Assembly: GCA_050743125.1 (NCBI GenBank)
Contig: JBOGEB010000138.1
Span: 1 to 11,756, forward strand
Origin: JBOGEB01 sp050743125
GTDB lineage: Bacteria; Actinomycetota; Nitriliruptoria; Euzebyales; Egibacteraceae
Length of the DNA: 11,756 bases
Direction of reading: 5' to 3'
Below the pieces are notes generated by a model. It saw only the letters and a list, made by a program, of their open reading frames with translations. It made no database searches and was not told where the DNA came from. Every line of letters begins with the position of its first letter. Within the stretch, counting starts at the first letter, position 1. Below, piece after piece: positions 5,590 to 11,756 of the stretch. Both the position numbers and the translations under genes were made by a program.

Positions 5590-5610
5590 CTCTTTCCGAC
5601 AGGAGCACGA

Positions 5611-7032
5611 ATGTCCGGCGGTCTCGTCCCCCCCGACACCATCATCATGATCTTCGGCGGCAACGGCGACCTCGCGCGCCGCAAGCTGCTGCCGTCGCTC
5701 TACCACCTCCACGTCGAGGGGCTGCTCCCACAGCGGTGGCGGATCATCGGCAACTCGCGCAGCGAGCTGACCGACGCGAGCTTCGACGAGATCGCCCGGG
5801 ACGCCGTCGAGGAGTTCGGCCGCTGCTGCATCAACGAGGACGCCTGGAAGGTCTTCGCCGACCGGCTGAGCTACGTGGCGCACGAGTTCACACCCGACCG
5901 GCCGGGACCCGTGCGCGACGCGGTGCTCGCTGCGGAGCGGGACATCGGCGGCGAGCCGCAGCGGCTGTTCTACCTGTCCGTGCCACCGTCGGCGTTCGGC
6001 ACGATCACCGAGACGCTCGGCAAATGCGGCCTCGCTGACCGGGCGCGAGTGGTGTTCGAGAAGCCGTTCGGGGTCGACCGAGCGTCGTTCGAGCAGCTCG
6101 ACGAGACCGTCCACCGCGTGCTCGACGAGGACCAGATCTACCGGATCGACCATTTCCTGGGGAAGGAGACGCTCCAGAATGCTCTCGCGCTGCGGTTCGC
6201 GAACGGGATGTTCGAGCCGGTCTGGAACCGTAGCCACATCGACCACGTCCAGATCGACGTCCCCGAGACGCTCGGCATCGGCACCCGAGCGGCGTTCTAC
6301 GAGCCCACTGGCGCGCTGCGCGACATGGTCGTCACCCATCTGTTTCAGGTGCTGTCGGTCATCGCGATGGAGCCGCCGATCGCCCTGAAGCCTAAGCCGT
6401 TGCTCGACGAGAAAGCGAAGGTGTTCGAGTCGATGGCGCCGCTGCGCGCTGATGACATCGTGCGCGGTCAGTTCGAGGGCTATACCGACCTCGAAGGGGT
6501 CGTGCCGGACTCGCAGACTGAGACGTTCTTCGCCGCCCGCGTGTGCATCGACAACTGGCGCTGGGCCGGCGTGCCGTTCTATCTGCGCACCGGCAAGCGG
6601 ATGGCGGCGAGCCGCCAGACCGTCACGCTCGCGTTCGCCGAGCCCCCCCGGCAGATGTTCCGCGACGTCCCGCTCGACCGCCTCCCGAACGACCACCTCA
6701 CGCTCGACCTGGGCAGTGACGAGGGCATCACCCTGTCGTTCCTCGCGAAGATCCCCGGCCCCTCGGTCCGCCTGGGGCCGGCGCGGATGACGTTCTCCTA
6801 CAAGGGCTCGTTCGGCAGCGAGGCGATCGGCCCGTACGAGCGCCTCCTCCACGACGCGCTCATGGGTGACCGCACCCTGTTCACCCGCGCCGACGGCATC
6901 GCCCGCACCTGGGAGCTCGTCGATGACGTGCTGTCCAATCCCCCGCCGCTGCACCCCTACGCCCAGGGCTCGTGGGGCCCCCAGGCCGCCACAGACCTCA
7001 TCGCCCCCCGCCGCTGGCACCTCCCCGCATAA
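5611..7032 (+). CDS. zwf: Glucose-6-phosphate 1-dehydrogenase
   Basis: A 473-residue cytosolic enzyme that oxidises glucose-6-phosphate to 6-phosphogluconolactone, making NADPH in the first step of the oxidative pentose phosphate pathway. The N-terminal nucleotide-binding motif is FGGNGDLARRKLLPSL (15-30), followed by EKPFG (150-154). The substrate-binding and catalytic signature RIDHFLGKE is at 178-186, and the second catalytic histidine is His243 in GALRDMVVTH. Length is normal for the family. The start ATG at 5611 is fixed by AGGAG five bases upstream. A GTG at 5548 in frame lies ahead of the hairpin and has no SD. No other pentose-phosphate gene adjoins it. The gene is probably controlled through its structured leader. 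Confidence 0.96.
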   Translation: MSGGLVPPDTIIMIFGGNGDLARRKLLPSLYHLHVEGLLPQRWRIIGNSRSELTDASFDEIARDAVEEFGRCCINEDAWKVFADRLSYVAHEFTPDRPGPVRDAVLAAERDIGGEPQRLFYLSVPPSAFGTITETLGKCGLADRARVVFEKPFGVDRASFEQLDETVHRVLDEDQIYRIDHFLGKETLQNALALRFANGMFEPVWNRSHIDHVQIDVPETLGIGTRAAFYEPTGALRDMVVTHLFQVLSVIAMEPPIALKPKPLLDEKAKVFESMAPLRADDIVRGQFEGYTDLEGVVPDSQTETFFAARVCIDNWRWAGVPFYLRTGKRMAASRQTVTLAFAEPPRQMFRDVPLDRLPNDHLTLDLGSDEGITLSFLAKIPGPSVRLGPARMTFSYKGSFGSEAIGPYERLLHDALMGDRTLFTRADGIARTWELVDDVLSNPPPLHPYAQGSWGPQAATDLIAPRRWHLPA

Positions 7033-7048
7033 CGCTGCTCACTGCGCG

Positions 7049-7414
7049 TTAGGGCCTGAGTCGCCGCTCCATACGCTCCGCGCGCGCGACGGCCTCGCTG
7101 AGCGCACTGCGGGCCTGCTTGACGCGCCCGTTGAGGTCGCGGTCGGCCATACGCATCGCGGCGAGCTTGCAGAGCTCCCACCCACGGTCCGTCAGCCGCG
7201 GGCGCCCGTCCACGTCGAGCTGCCAGTCCAGTGCCCCGCCGCGCTGGAGGTAGCGTTGTGAGCCCGGCCCGAGCGTGCCGAGCAAAAGCACGGCGAGCTC
7301 GGTGTCGGCATAGGCCAGCGTGGCCAACCTCCGCACCAGCGCGTCCGAGGCTCCTTCGAGCAGCCGCTCGATCGAGGCAAGGCTCCCGTCGAAACCGTCT
7401 TGGTGGCATTCCAT
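7049..7414 (-). CDS. Hypothetical protein, helical, 121 residues
   Basis: The ATG at 7414 has GGAGG nine bases upstream, the coding frame has clear GC bias, and it ends 17 bases from the zwf stop (convergent). I do not recognise a family. The sequence looks mostly alpha-helical (ASIERLLEGASDALVRRLATLAYAD), with a middle segment LDWQLDVDGRPRLTDRGWEL that resembles the wing and following helix of small winged-helix proteins. The C terminus is a basic/acidic helix that could form a coiled coil (NGRVKQARSALSEAVARAERMERRL). It has no signal peptide or membrane segment. A DNA-binding role is possible but unproven. Confidence 0.6.
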   Translation of the reverse strand: MECHQDGFDGSLASIERLLEGASDALVRRLATLAYADTELAVLLLGTLGPGSQRYLQRGGALDWQLDVDGRPRLTDRGWELCKLAAMRMADRDLNGRVKQARSALSEAVARAERMERRLRP

Positions 7415-7530
7415 GCCCTCTGACCTCCGTCTCGCGCTGGTTCCGGGTCACCAGCCGCACTGCCTTTCTCCACTACTATGCGCGGCCGGCCCACGAGTGA
7501 AAACGCCAGCAAAAAAACTTCCCCGTTTCG
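7415..7530. other. Gap between two minus-strand genes, with a poly-A/T tract
   Basis: It holds the tail of the terminator of the membrane-protein gene and the SD (GGAGG) of the 121-residue protein gene. No further gene is seen. Confidence 0.4.
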
Positions 7531-7542
7531 CTAGGGCAGAAG
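7511..7542 (-). terminator. Possible intrinsic terminator with a T7 tract
   Basis: On the minus strand, CTTC-TG-CCC (7542-7534) can pair with GGGG-AAG (7524-7518) as a bulged stem of about seven pairs that spans the stop codon, followed at once by seven T (7517-7511). Such a U-rich tail is uncommon in this GC-rich window. Confidence 0.5.
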
Positions 7543-8292
7543 CTCTGGGCCCGGGCTGAGGTCCTTGCCGATCGCCGTGAGCGCCGCGTTGACGTCGTCG
7601 AAGCCGGGCACCCGGTACTCGGCGTCCTGGATCTCGCGGAGGGCCCGGTTCTTCAACCATGTGAGCGCGTCCCGGCGGCGCTGCTGGGTGGACATGCCGG
7701 TCGACCCGCCCGTGACCGGGGCACCCTCGCCTTCACCCAGCTTGCCCTCCAGGGCGGCTCCGGCAATGTTCAGCGCGGTGAGCAGCGGAATCTTCGAGGC
7801 GAGCGTCACCTCGTCGGCGTCCGCGAAGCGCCGCTCGATGAGCTGGGTGACGAGCTGGAGCAGCCGGCTGTCGTCGAGCTTCGACAGGAAGATCGGCAGA
7901 TGCCGCTGCGTCACGGTTTCGTAGAGCTCCTCGTGGCGCTCGCGGATCAGCGCGGCCAGCAGCGAGTTGGCGGGCGTGGCCGCGTCGAGGAAGAAGCCGG
8001 ACCAGTCGGCCCGGAACAGCGCCTCACCGACGCCGGCGTAGAGCAGCGCGTTCAGCGGCCAAAGCGCCTCGCCGAGGGGGTACCAGCTCAACGCCAGCCC
8101 CGCCACGGTCGCGAGCAGACCCACGACCGCATGGATGCCGATGACGACCACGACGGTCACCCGGTGTTGCCTCGGTGCCCACCACTGCAACCAGCGGTAC
8201 CCCGGTTCCTCCTTGCCGCGGAGGCAAGAGCCCAGGCCGGCCGCGGACGCCGCGATCGCCGCCGTAGCGAGCGCGATCGGCGCGAGTGTCAT
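7531..8292 (-). CDS. Hypothetical membrane protein
   Basis: A 253-residue protein of no family I recognise. The N terminus is a hydrophobic helix (about 3-22, PIALATAAIAASAAGLGSCL). A basic/aromatic linker (RGKEEPGYRWLQWW) follows, then a long hydrophobic stretch (about 45-72, VTVVVVIGIHAVVGLLATVAGLALSWY) and a weaker one (about 77-93). Residues from about 95 to the end look soluble and mostly helical, with charged segments (RERHEELYETVTQRHLPIFLSKLDDSRLL). The pattern suggests a two- or three-pass anchor with a cytoplasmic C-terminal domain. It is divergent from an ECF-sigma-like gene, with a 69-bp gap. A partnership such as membrane sensor and sigma factor is possible, but nothing in the sequence shows an anti-sigma domain. 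Confidence 0.75.
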   Translation of the reverse strand: MTLAPIALATAAIAASAAGLGSCLRGKEEPGYRWLQWWAPRQHRVTVVVVIGIHAVVGLLATVAGLALSWYPLGEALWPLNALLYAGVGEALFRADWSGFFLDAATPANSLLAALIRERHEELYETVTQRHLPIFLSKLDDSRLLQLVTQLIERRFADADEVTLASKIPLLTALNIAGAALEGKLGEGEGAPVTGGSTGMSTQQRRRDALTWLKNRALREIQDAEYRVPGFDDVNAALTAIGKDLSPGPELLP

Positions 8293-8361
8293 CAGACGAG
8301 CCCACTCCTCATATTCATATGGCGCTGTCGGTCAATCGCGCGCACCGGCACAATCTGTGCG
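8293..8361. promoter_or_regulatory. Divergent promoter region between membrane protein and sigma-like gene
   Basis: On the minus strand, TTGACC (8335-8330) and TATGAG (8313-8308), 16 bp apart, make a reasonable housekeeping promoter that would leave only about 8 bases before the ATG at 8292. On the plus strand no SD precedes the ATG at 8362. A 13-bp inverted repeat GCACA-ATC-TGTGC (8348-8360) ends one base before that ATG. Confidence 0.45.
8348..8360. promoter_or_regulatory. Inverted repeat GCACA-ATC-TGTGC next to the sigma-like start
   Basis: Perfect five-base arms with a three-base centre sit where an SD should be. It may be an operator, possibly for autoregulation, or an mRNA feature. The arms are short, so chance occurrence cannot be excluded. 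Confidence 0.35.
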
Positions 8362-8970
8362 ATGACCGACTTCAACGATGCCGTTGTGGCGCTTTGCCGC
8401 AACGTACAAGGTGGCCCGCCACTCGAGGCCCAGGCGCTGGCGCTGGTCCGACGCGGGCTCATCGCCCAGCTCCGCCGGAGCCGTCCCGGGCTTGGCGACG
8501 TCGTCGAGGACCTCGTCGACGAGGCGATCTGCCGGCTGCTGGAACAAGCCGTCGAGGGCGCGATCAGGCTGGACGACCACCCCGGCAGGTACCTGCGGGT
8601 GGCGGCCGACCGGCTCGCCCTCCAGTGGTTCAGGCGTGCCGAGGTGCGTCGGCGGGCGCTGGACCCAGTCGATGGACGCCACGCGGCGGGCGATCCCGAT
8701 CCGATCGCACAGCTTGTCAGCCGGCTGAGCGACATCGCCGACGTAGACCGTGCCCTGGACGCGGCGATGGACGTCCACGACTGCCACGCCACCAAGGTTC
8801 TCCAGGTGTACATCGACCACGCGGCTCGGCTGGAGGACTGGCCGCTGCTCGCCGACGTCGCCGCAGACTCTGGGGTGAGCCAGCCGACCGTCCGCGTGGT
8901 CCTGCGCTATACACGCAGCTTCCTGACCGAGGGGCACGACACCTGGCGGCGCCTGCGGGCGACGCGCTGA
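8362..8970 (+). CDS. ECF-type sigma-factor-like protein
   Basis: A 202-residue protein that resembles extracytoplasmic-function sigma factors. Residues about 45-100 look like region 2 (DVVEDLVDEAICRLLEQ, then DDHPGRYLRVAADRLALQWFRRAEVRRR, the usual Leu/Ala-rich helix ending in arginines). Residues about 160-188 form a helix-turn-helix like region 4 (PLLADVAADSGVSQPTVRVVLRYTRSFL). The match is by pattern only. The linker and the segment 125-160 (AMDVHDCHATKVLQVYIDHAARLEDW) are atypical for ECF proteins, so it may be a divergent group or a sigma-like regulator. The start MTDFNDAVVAL at 8362 lacks an SD. The gene is tail to tail with the protease gene (22 bp). Confidence 0.65.
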   Translation: MTDFNDAVVALCRNVQGGPPLEAQALALVRRGLIAQLRRSRPGLGDVVEDLVDEAICRLLEQAVEGAIRLDDHPGRYLRVAADRLALQWFRRAEVRRRALDPVDGRHAAGDPDPIAQLVSRLSDIADVDRALDAAMDVHDCHATKVLQVYIDHAARLEDWPLLADVAADSGVSQPTVRVVLRYTRSFLTEGHDTWRRLRATR

Positions 8971-8992
8971 CCCAGGCGACCCGGGCGCTCAG

Positions 8993-9916
8993 CTAGCGCA
9001 GCTGTGGGGCGGTGACGAGCTTCAGGTCCTGGCCGAGCTCCCTGCCAGCGCGGTCGAGCTGTGGCTGGAGCCGGGTGATGCCGACGGTGCCGGAGTCGCC
9101 AAGCCCGGCCATGTTCAGCCCGACCGTGACCGCCACGCCGACTGCGCGACCGTCGGCGGAGGTCACGCCGCTGCCAGAGTCACCGGGAAGGACGACGCCG
9201 GTGGCAAAGACGTGATCGCGGTCCGGCATCCCGCGCGCGGTCAAGGTGCGGGCCGGGGCAACCGTGCTGATCAAAAGCCCCTGGCCGTATTGGCGGAGCT
9301 TGACCGTCTGGCTGTTGGGCGGCCTGTCGGTGTTGATGCCGGTCGGGCCGCCCCAGCTGCACATCTGTGGGCTGGCCTGGACGCCGTCGTCCAGCCGGAT
9401 CAGCGCAAAGTCTTTGGGGTCAGCCAAGACCGCGTAGGCGAACTCACCGATCCTGCGACCGCTGGAGTCCATAGCCGCGGGGCCTCTGCCCAGTCGGTAA
9501 AGCTTCTCGCTCGGTGGAGGCGTCGTCAGCTCGTCGGCTGCTCCCTGCAAAAGGACGCAGTGACCGGCCGTGCCCATGTAGCGGGTCTGCTTCTTGGTCT
9601 TCTTGTCGGTCCCGATGAACAAGAAGTTGAACGAGCACTGGCCGTTGTCGGTCTTGACGATCGCGCCGGGCCGGACGCCCTGGCACCCTCCGCGGCCGAC
9701 CGGGGTGGCGCTCGGGAGCAGGCCGGCCGGGCTGGCGGCCGGGACCCCGATCAGGCGACAAGGCTGGGAGCCGAGCGTCCACTCCGCGCCTCGAGCCTCG
9801 CCGAGGCCGAGCGGCGTCGCCGTCGCGGGCGTGGCCAGCAGGGCAGCGGTCAGGGCGAGCGCCAAGAGGAGCAGCGCCTGAACGGGCAGCCAACGAGATC
9901 GGGTACGGACCAACAC
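8993..9916 (-). CDS. Secreted trypsin-like (S1 family) serine protease
   Basis: The GTG at 9916 is the likely start because GGAGGGG lies four bases upstream. An ATG at 9955 would add 13 residues and has no SD. The 307-residue protein begins with a Sec signal peptide: basic MLVRTRSRW, hydrophobic ALLLLALALTAALLA, then TPATATP with cleavage probably near residue 34. The catalytic triad is visible as His119 in GTAGHC, Asp169 in KDFALIRLDD and Ser247 in LPGDSGSG. The mature part has five cysteines, among them Cys120 and Cys94 near the His, which suggests disulfides. Substrate is unknown. It is downstream of the dehydrogenase gene on the same strand, but 205 bases away. Confidence 0.9.
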   Translation of the reverse strand: MLVRTRSRWLPVQALLLLALALTAALLATPATATPLGLGEARGAEWTLGSQPCRLIGVPAASPAGLLPSATPVGRGGCQGVRPGAIVKTDNGQCSFNFLFIGTDKKTKKQTRYMGTAGHCVLLQGAADELTTPPPSEKLYRLGRGPAAMDSSGRRIGEFAYAVLADPKDFALIRLDDGVQASPQMCSWGGPTGINTDRPPNSQTVKLRQYGQGLLISTVAPARTLTARGMPDRDHVFATGVVLPGDSGSGVTSADGRAVGVAVTVGLNMAGLGDSGTVGITRLQPQLDRAGRELGQDLKLVTAPQLR

Positions 9917-10121
9917 GATTCCCCTCCGTCGGTTGCGGGAGCGGACGACGACCATCCGACATGCCGAGATGGACTAGTGCAGTTGCGCGGGCACTCTACT
10001 CCCGGTCTTGTGCCGAGGTCCACTCCGAGCCCGTGTCCGAACCGCTGCACAACGGGCGTTTCGTCTCCGGGCGGTGCGTCCCTGAACGCACCGGACCTGG
10101 CCATCCGCCGTCATCTGCGGA
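9917..10121 (-). other. Gap between dehydrogenase and protease genes
   Basis: Just after the dehydrogenase stop, the minus strand has a small stem TCCGC-N8-GCGGA. Further on, GCCCGT (10029-10034) and ACGGGC (10052-10057) can pair with a 17-base loop. Neither has a U tract, so termination here is uncertain. The end next to 9916 holds the strong SD of the protease. No gene is seen. Confidence 0.3.
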
Positions 10122-11192
10122 TCATGGCAGCCAGAAGCGGCCCAGGCGGCTGACTGCGGCCATGCGCTCCTCCGCAATGCGGTCGGCGGCCTCGGCCGTG
10201 GAGACCCGCTCCCGCTCGGCGCGTGCGAACACCTCGAGCAGGCGCTCGCGGATGGCGTCGACCCGGGCACGGGCGCGGGCCTCGGAGTAGCCGTGGAGGT
10301 GGAGTTCGTCGGCGACCTGGATGATGCCGCCGGCGTTGGCGACGTAATCGGGCGCGTAGAGGATCCCCGCCTCCGCCAGGCAGAGCCCGTGACGGTCCTC
10401 GGCGAGCTGATTGTTCGCGGCCCCCGCGACGACCGCGCACTGCAGCTCGGGGATCGTCTCGTCGTTCAGGACCGCGCCGAGCGCGTTCGGGCTGAACACG
10501 TCGGCGTCGAGGGCGTGGATCTTGTCGGGAGTGACGACCTCGGCTCGAAAGCGCTCAGCGCACTCCGCAGCCGCCGCCTCGTCGACGTCGGCCACGGACA
10601 GCTTCGCGCCCTCGGCGGACAGGTGCTCGGCGAGCCGCCGCCCGACCTTGCCGCAACCTTGGATCGCGATGTGCCGGTCGCTCAGGTCCTGTGAGCCCCA
10701 GCGCGCCTGGGCGCACGCCTTGATCGCCACGTACGTCCCCCAAGCGGTGAGGATCCCGGAGTCGCCGGCGCCCCCCTCGACTGGGTCGGTCCCGGTCGCC
10801 CAACGGGTTTCGCGGCTGACGACCGCCATGTCGGCGGGATCGGTGCCGACGTCGCACGCGGTGATGTAGCGGCCACCGAGCGAGGCGACGATCCGGCCGT
10901 ACGCGCGCAGCAGCGGCTCGGTCTTGTGCGTGCGCGGATCACCGATGATCACCGCCTTGCCCCCACCCAGGTCCAAGCCGGCGCACGCCGCCTTGTACGC
11001 CATCGCCTTTGCCAACCGCAGCGCGTCGATGAGCGCGTCGCGCTCGGTCAGATACGGAAAGAACCGGGTGCCGCCCAGCGCTGGCCCCAACGCGGTTGAG
11101 TAAATCGCAACAATGCACCGTAAACCGGTCTCGGCGTCATTGCCGAACACGACCTGCTCATGACCTTCGAGCAGGCTGAAGGGCCCCTCCAT
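10122..11192 (-). CDS. vdh: Valine/leucine-type amino acid dehydrogenase
   Basis: A 356-residue NAD-dependent dehydrogenase of the Glu/Leu/Phe/Val family that deaminates branched-chain amino acids to 2-oxo acids. Catalytic Lys79 lies in GLDLGGGKAVI, a second conserved lysine (Lys67) in AKAMAYKAA, and the Rossmann motif in IAIQGCGKVGRRLAEHL. The start at 11192 (MEGPFSLLEGHEQVVFGND) has AAGGA seven bases upstream and matches the family N terminus (HEQVV about ten residues in). A longer frame to 11321 adds sequence with no family resemblance. Symbol by similarity: leucine or phenylalanine preference cannot be excluded. It is divergent from bldC, as expected for actinobacteria. The products feed branched-chain fatty acid precursors. 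Confidence 0.92.
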   Translation of the reverse strand: MEGPFSLLEGHEQVVFGNDAETGLRCIVAIYSTALGPALGGTRFFPYLTERDALIDALRLAKAMAYKAACAGLDLGGGKAVIIGDPRTHKTEPLLRAYGRIVASLGGRYITACDVGTDPADMAVVSRETRWATGTDPVEGGAGDSGILTAWGTYVAIKACAQARWGSQDLSDRHIAIQGCGKVGRRLAEHLSAEGAKLSVADVDEAAAAECAERFRAEVVTPDKIHALDADVFSPNALGAVLNDETIPELQCAVVAGAANNQLAEDRHGLCLAEAGILYAPDYVANAGGIIQVADELHLHGYSEARARARVDAIRERLLEVFARAERERVSTAEAADRIAEERMAAVSRLGRFWLP

Positions 11193-11423
11193 TCCGCTGT
11201 CCTTGAGTAGTTCCGTGCAGCTCAGGGGCCTCCCAGTATCGTGGCTCTCCAGATCGTTCTCTACATGAGATCGCCGGCCATGAGGGGGGTAGCCCCTTTT
11301 GGCTAGGGAAAATCTACCCAAGGGGGTATTACACTTCCCCCGGAGAAACGCCTACTCTTGTCTGGAACTGAATGATTGGCCGGCTTCGTGCGCCAGCACG
11401 AAGAGACCCGAGAGGCGGGAACA
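11193..11423. promoter_or_regulatory. Divergent vdh-bldC control region with G/C tracts
   Basis: This 231-bp region holds a stem TAGCC-CCTTTT-GGCTA (11290-11305) and the hyphenated palindrome GGGGG-N10-CCCCC (11322-11341). It also has a G6 tract at 11284-11289, followed by an A (11291) and GCCCC. Two GGGGGTA strings lie 37 bp apart (ending near 11291 and 11328). For bldC, GGAACT (11364-11369), 17 bp, CGTG (11387-11390) fits the ECF-sigma consensus and would start RNA near 11395. The vdh promoter is not clear. Confidence 0.45.
11364..11390 (+). promoter_or_regulatory. Possible ECF-sigma promoter for bldC (GGAACT-N17-CGTG)
   Basis: The -35 GGAAC and -10 CGT elements with 17-bp spacing match the common ECF pattern. 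The predicted leader would be about 29 bases and contain the SD GAGG (8 bases before the ATG at 11424). Confidence 0.4.
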
Positions 11424-11645
11424 ATGAGGAGAGTGGGAGCGCTGGTGGAGGCCAAGGACAACAACGAGGAACTGCTGACCCCGTCAGAGGTCGCGAAGCT
11501 TTTCCGGGTGGACCCCAAAACGGTCACCCGGTGGGCCAAGTCGGGGAAGCTGTCCTCGATCCGGACGCTCGGCGGCCACCGCCGATACCGGGCGAGCGAG
11601 GTCAGGGCACTCCTCGAGGGCCAGCAGGATCCACAGCCGGAGTGA
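11424..11645 (+). CDS. bldC: BldC-type MerR-like DNA-binding regulator
   Basis: A 73-residue protein consisting almost entirely of a MerR-type winged helix-turn-helix. Residues about 18-65 read LLTPSEVAKLFRVDPKTVTRWAKSGKLSS followed by IRTLGGHRRY and EVRALL, nearly identical to what I recall of Streptomyces BldC. BldC lacks the dimerisation and effector domain of MerR proteins and binds DNA cooperatively as head-to-tail oligomers on direct repeats, controlling the timing of development. The start ATG has GAGG eight bases upstream. A TTG at 11376 in frame is less likely. The N terminus (MRRVGALVEAKDNNEE) is charged and probably disordered. The gene is divergent from vdh. Confidence 0.93.
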   Translation: MRRVGALVEAKDNNEELLTPSEVAKLFRVDPKTVTRWAKSGKLSSIRTLGGHRRYRASEVRALLEGQQDPQPE

Positions 11646-11648
11646 GCC

Positions 11649-11671
11649 CTCATCGCCCGAGGGGCGATGAG
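11649..11671 (+). terminator. bldC terminator hairpin
   Basis: CTCATCGCCC (11649-11658) pairs perfectly with GGGCGATGAG (11662-11671) around a GAG loop, beginning three bases after the bldC stop. There is no U tract, as is common for actinobacterial terminators. Confidence 0.75.
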
Positions 11672-11756
11672 AGGCCGTTGCGCGGCGGGTGAATGACTCC
11701 GCCGCAGAACTGAATACAGGTCTGCGGGTCGACTGGCACATGTGCGGGAACCAACG
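11672..11756. other. Window end, no gene seen
   Basis: It contains a second possible stem CCGCAGA (11702-11708) / TCTGCGG (11721-11727) with a 12-base loop. No supported coding region begins here. Confidence 0.3.

Larger units (their letters stand above)
5308..5610 (+). ncRNA. Structured 5' leader of zwf with small ORF, anti-SD mimic and hairpin (attenuator candidate)
   Basis: This 303-base gap is not empty. A possible promoter is TTGCCC (5319-5324), 17 bp, CATCCT (5342-5347), giving a start near 5354. Next come the extended SD stretch (5359-5377), a 15-codon ORF (5381-5428) and a local stem GTCCTG/CAGGAC shortly after its stop. These are followed by ACCTCCT (5487-5493), which exactly complements AGGAGGT of the SD (5363-5369). 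A perfect 12-bp hairpin (5561-5589) then leads into the zwf ribosome binding site. The CCTCCTCACC at 5488-5497 can instead pair with GGTGATGAGG at the end of the small ORF (5413-5422, 9 of 10 pairs). I know no named RNA family that it matches. A regulatory role is inference from this layout. Confidence 0.5.

Noticed and set aside
5548..5610. GTG at 5548 as the zwf start
   Set aside because: It would add 21 residues encoded by the hairpin, has no SD and has no family counterpart. The ATG at 5611 has AGGAG at ideal spacing.
5429..5650. TAG readthrough extending the small ORF through the leader
   Set aside because: The frame stays open past the TAG until a TGA shortly inside zwf, but the translation shows no domain. 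Long open frames are expected at this GC content.
5425..7020. A 531-codon open frame antisense to zwf
   Set aside because: zwf has all its family motifs and an SD. The antisense translation is low-complexity and charged with no recognisable domain.
11193..11321. 43-residue N-terminal extension of the dehydrogenase
   Set aside because: It lies in the promoter region and lacks family similarity. The ATG at 11192 fits the known N terminus and has an SD.
1..11756. Mobile element, CRISPR array, tRNA or toxin-antitoxin module
   Set aside because: I looked for terminal repeats, regularly spaced repeats, cloverleaf arms and small paired ORFs and saw none that hold up.

Overview
This 11.8 kb window is chromosomal DNA from a GC-rich actinobacterium. 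The evidence is strong GC bias at third codon positions, a BldC-type regulator beside a valine/leucine-type dehydrogenase (the two lie near each other in Streptomyces, SCO4089 and SCO4091), a DUF4870 protein, and several genes that appear to lack a Shine-Dalgarno (SD) sequence. I cannot assign a genus. No transposase, integrase, phage module, CRISPR array, tRNA or rRNA gene is visible. The content looks like core metabolism and regulation, not an island.

Left part (1-4863). Two LuxR/NarL-type regulators lie head to tail on the minus strand with a 4-base start/stop overlap. Both have eroded phosphorylation pockets. Upstream is an AT-rich strip (about 1500-1620) with a 14-bp imperfect direct repeat and a palindrome. 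Next comes a minus-strand pair, low-molecular-weight phosphotyrosine-phosphatase-type enzyme followed by a fructosamine-kinase-type enzyme, a known protein-deglycation partnership. A BCP-type peroxiredoxin is divergent from it. A YgfZ/GcvT-type folate-binding protein follows on the minus strand, and head to head with it a thermonuclease lipoprotein whose start codon cannot be resolved.

Middle (4921-8970). A small DUF4870 membrane protein precedes a leader of about 300 bases, then zwf (glucose-6-phosphate dehydrogenase). The leader is the most unusual part of the window. It has a 19-base SD-like stretch complementary to the actinobacterial 16S rRNA 3' end, a 15-codon ORF (MTSDCSCVTVEVMRR) with non-GC-biased codons, a downstream ACCTCCT anti-SD mimic, and a perfect 12-bp hairpin just before the zwf ribosome binding site. 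This looks like a translation-responsive attenuator, possibly cysteine- or redox-linked. After zwf come an unrecognised 121-residue protein and a membrane protein of unknown function, both on the minus strand. Divergent from the membrane protein is an ECF-sigma-like protein. The gap between those two holds a short palindrome next to the sigma-like start.

Right part (8993-11756). A secreted trypsin-like serine protease and a valine/leucine-type dehydrogenase lie on the minus strand, and bldC is divergent from the dehydrogenase. The bldC upstream region carries a possible ECF-type promoter and clustered G/C tracts, and bldC is followed by a strong hairpin. The last 85 bases hold no gene I can support.
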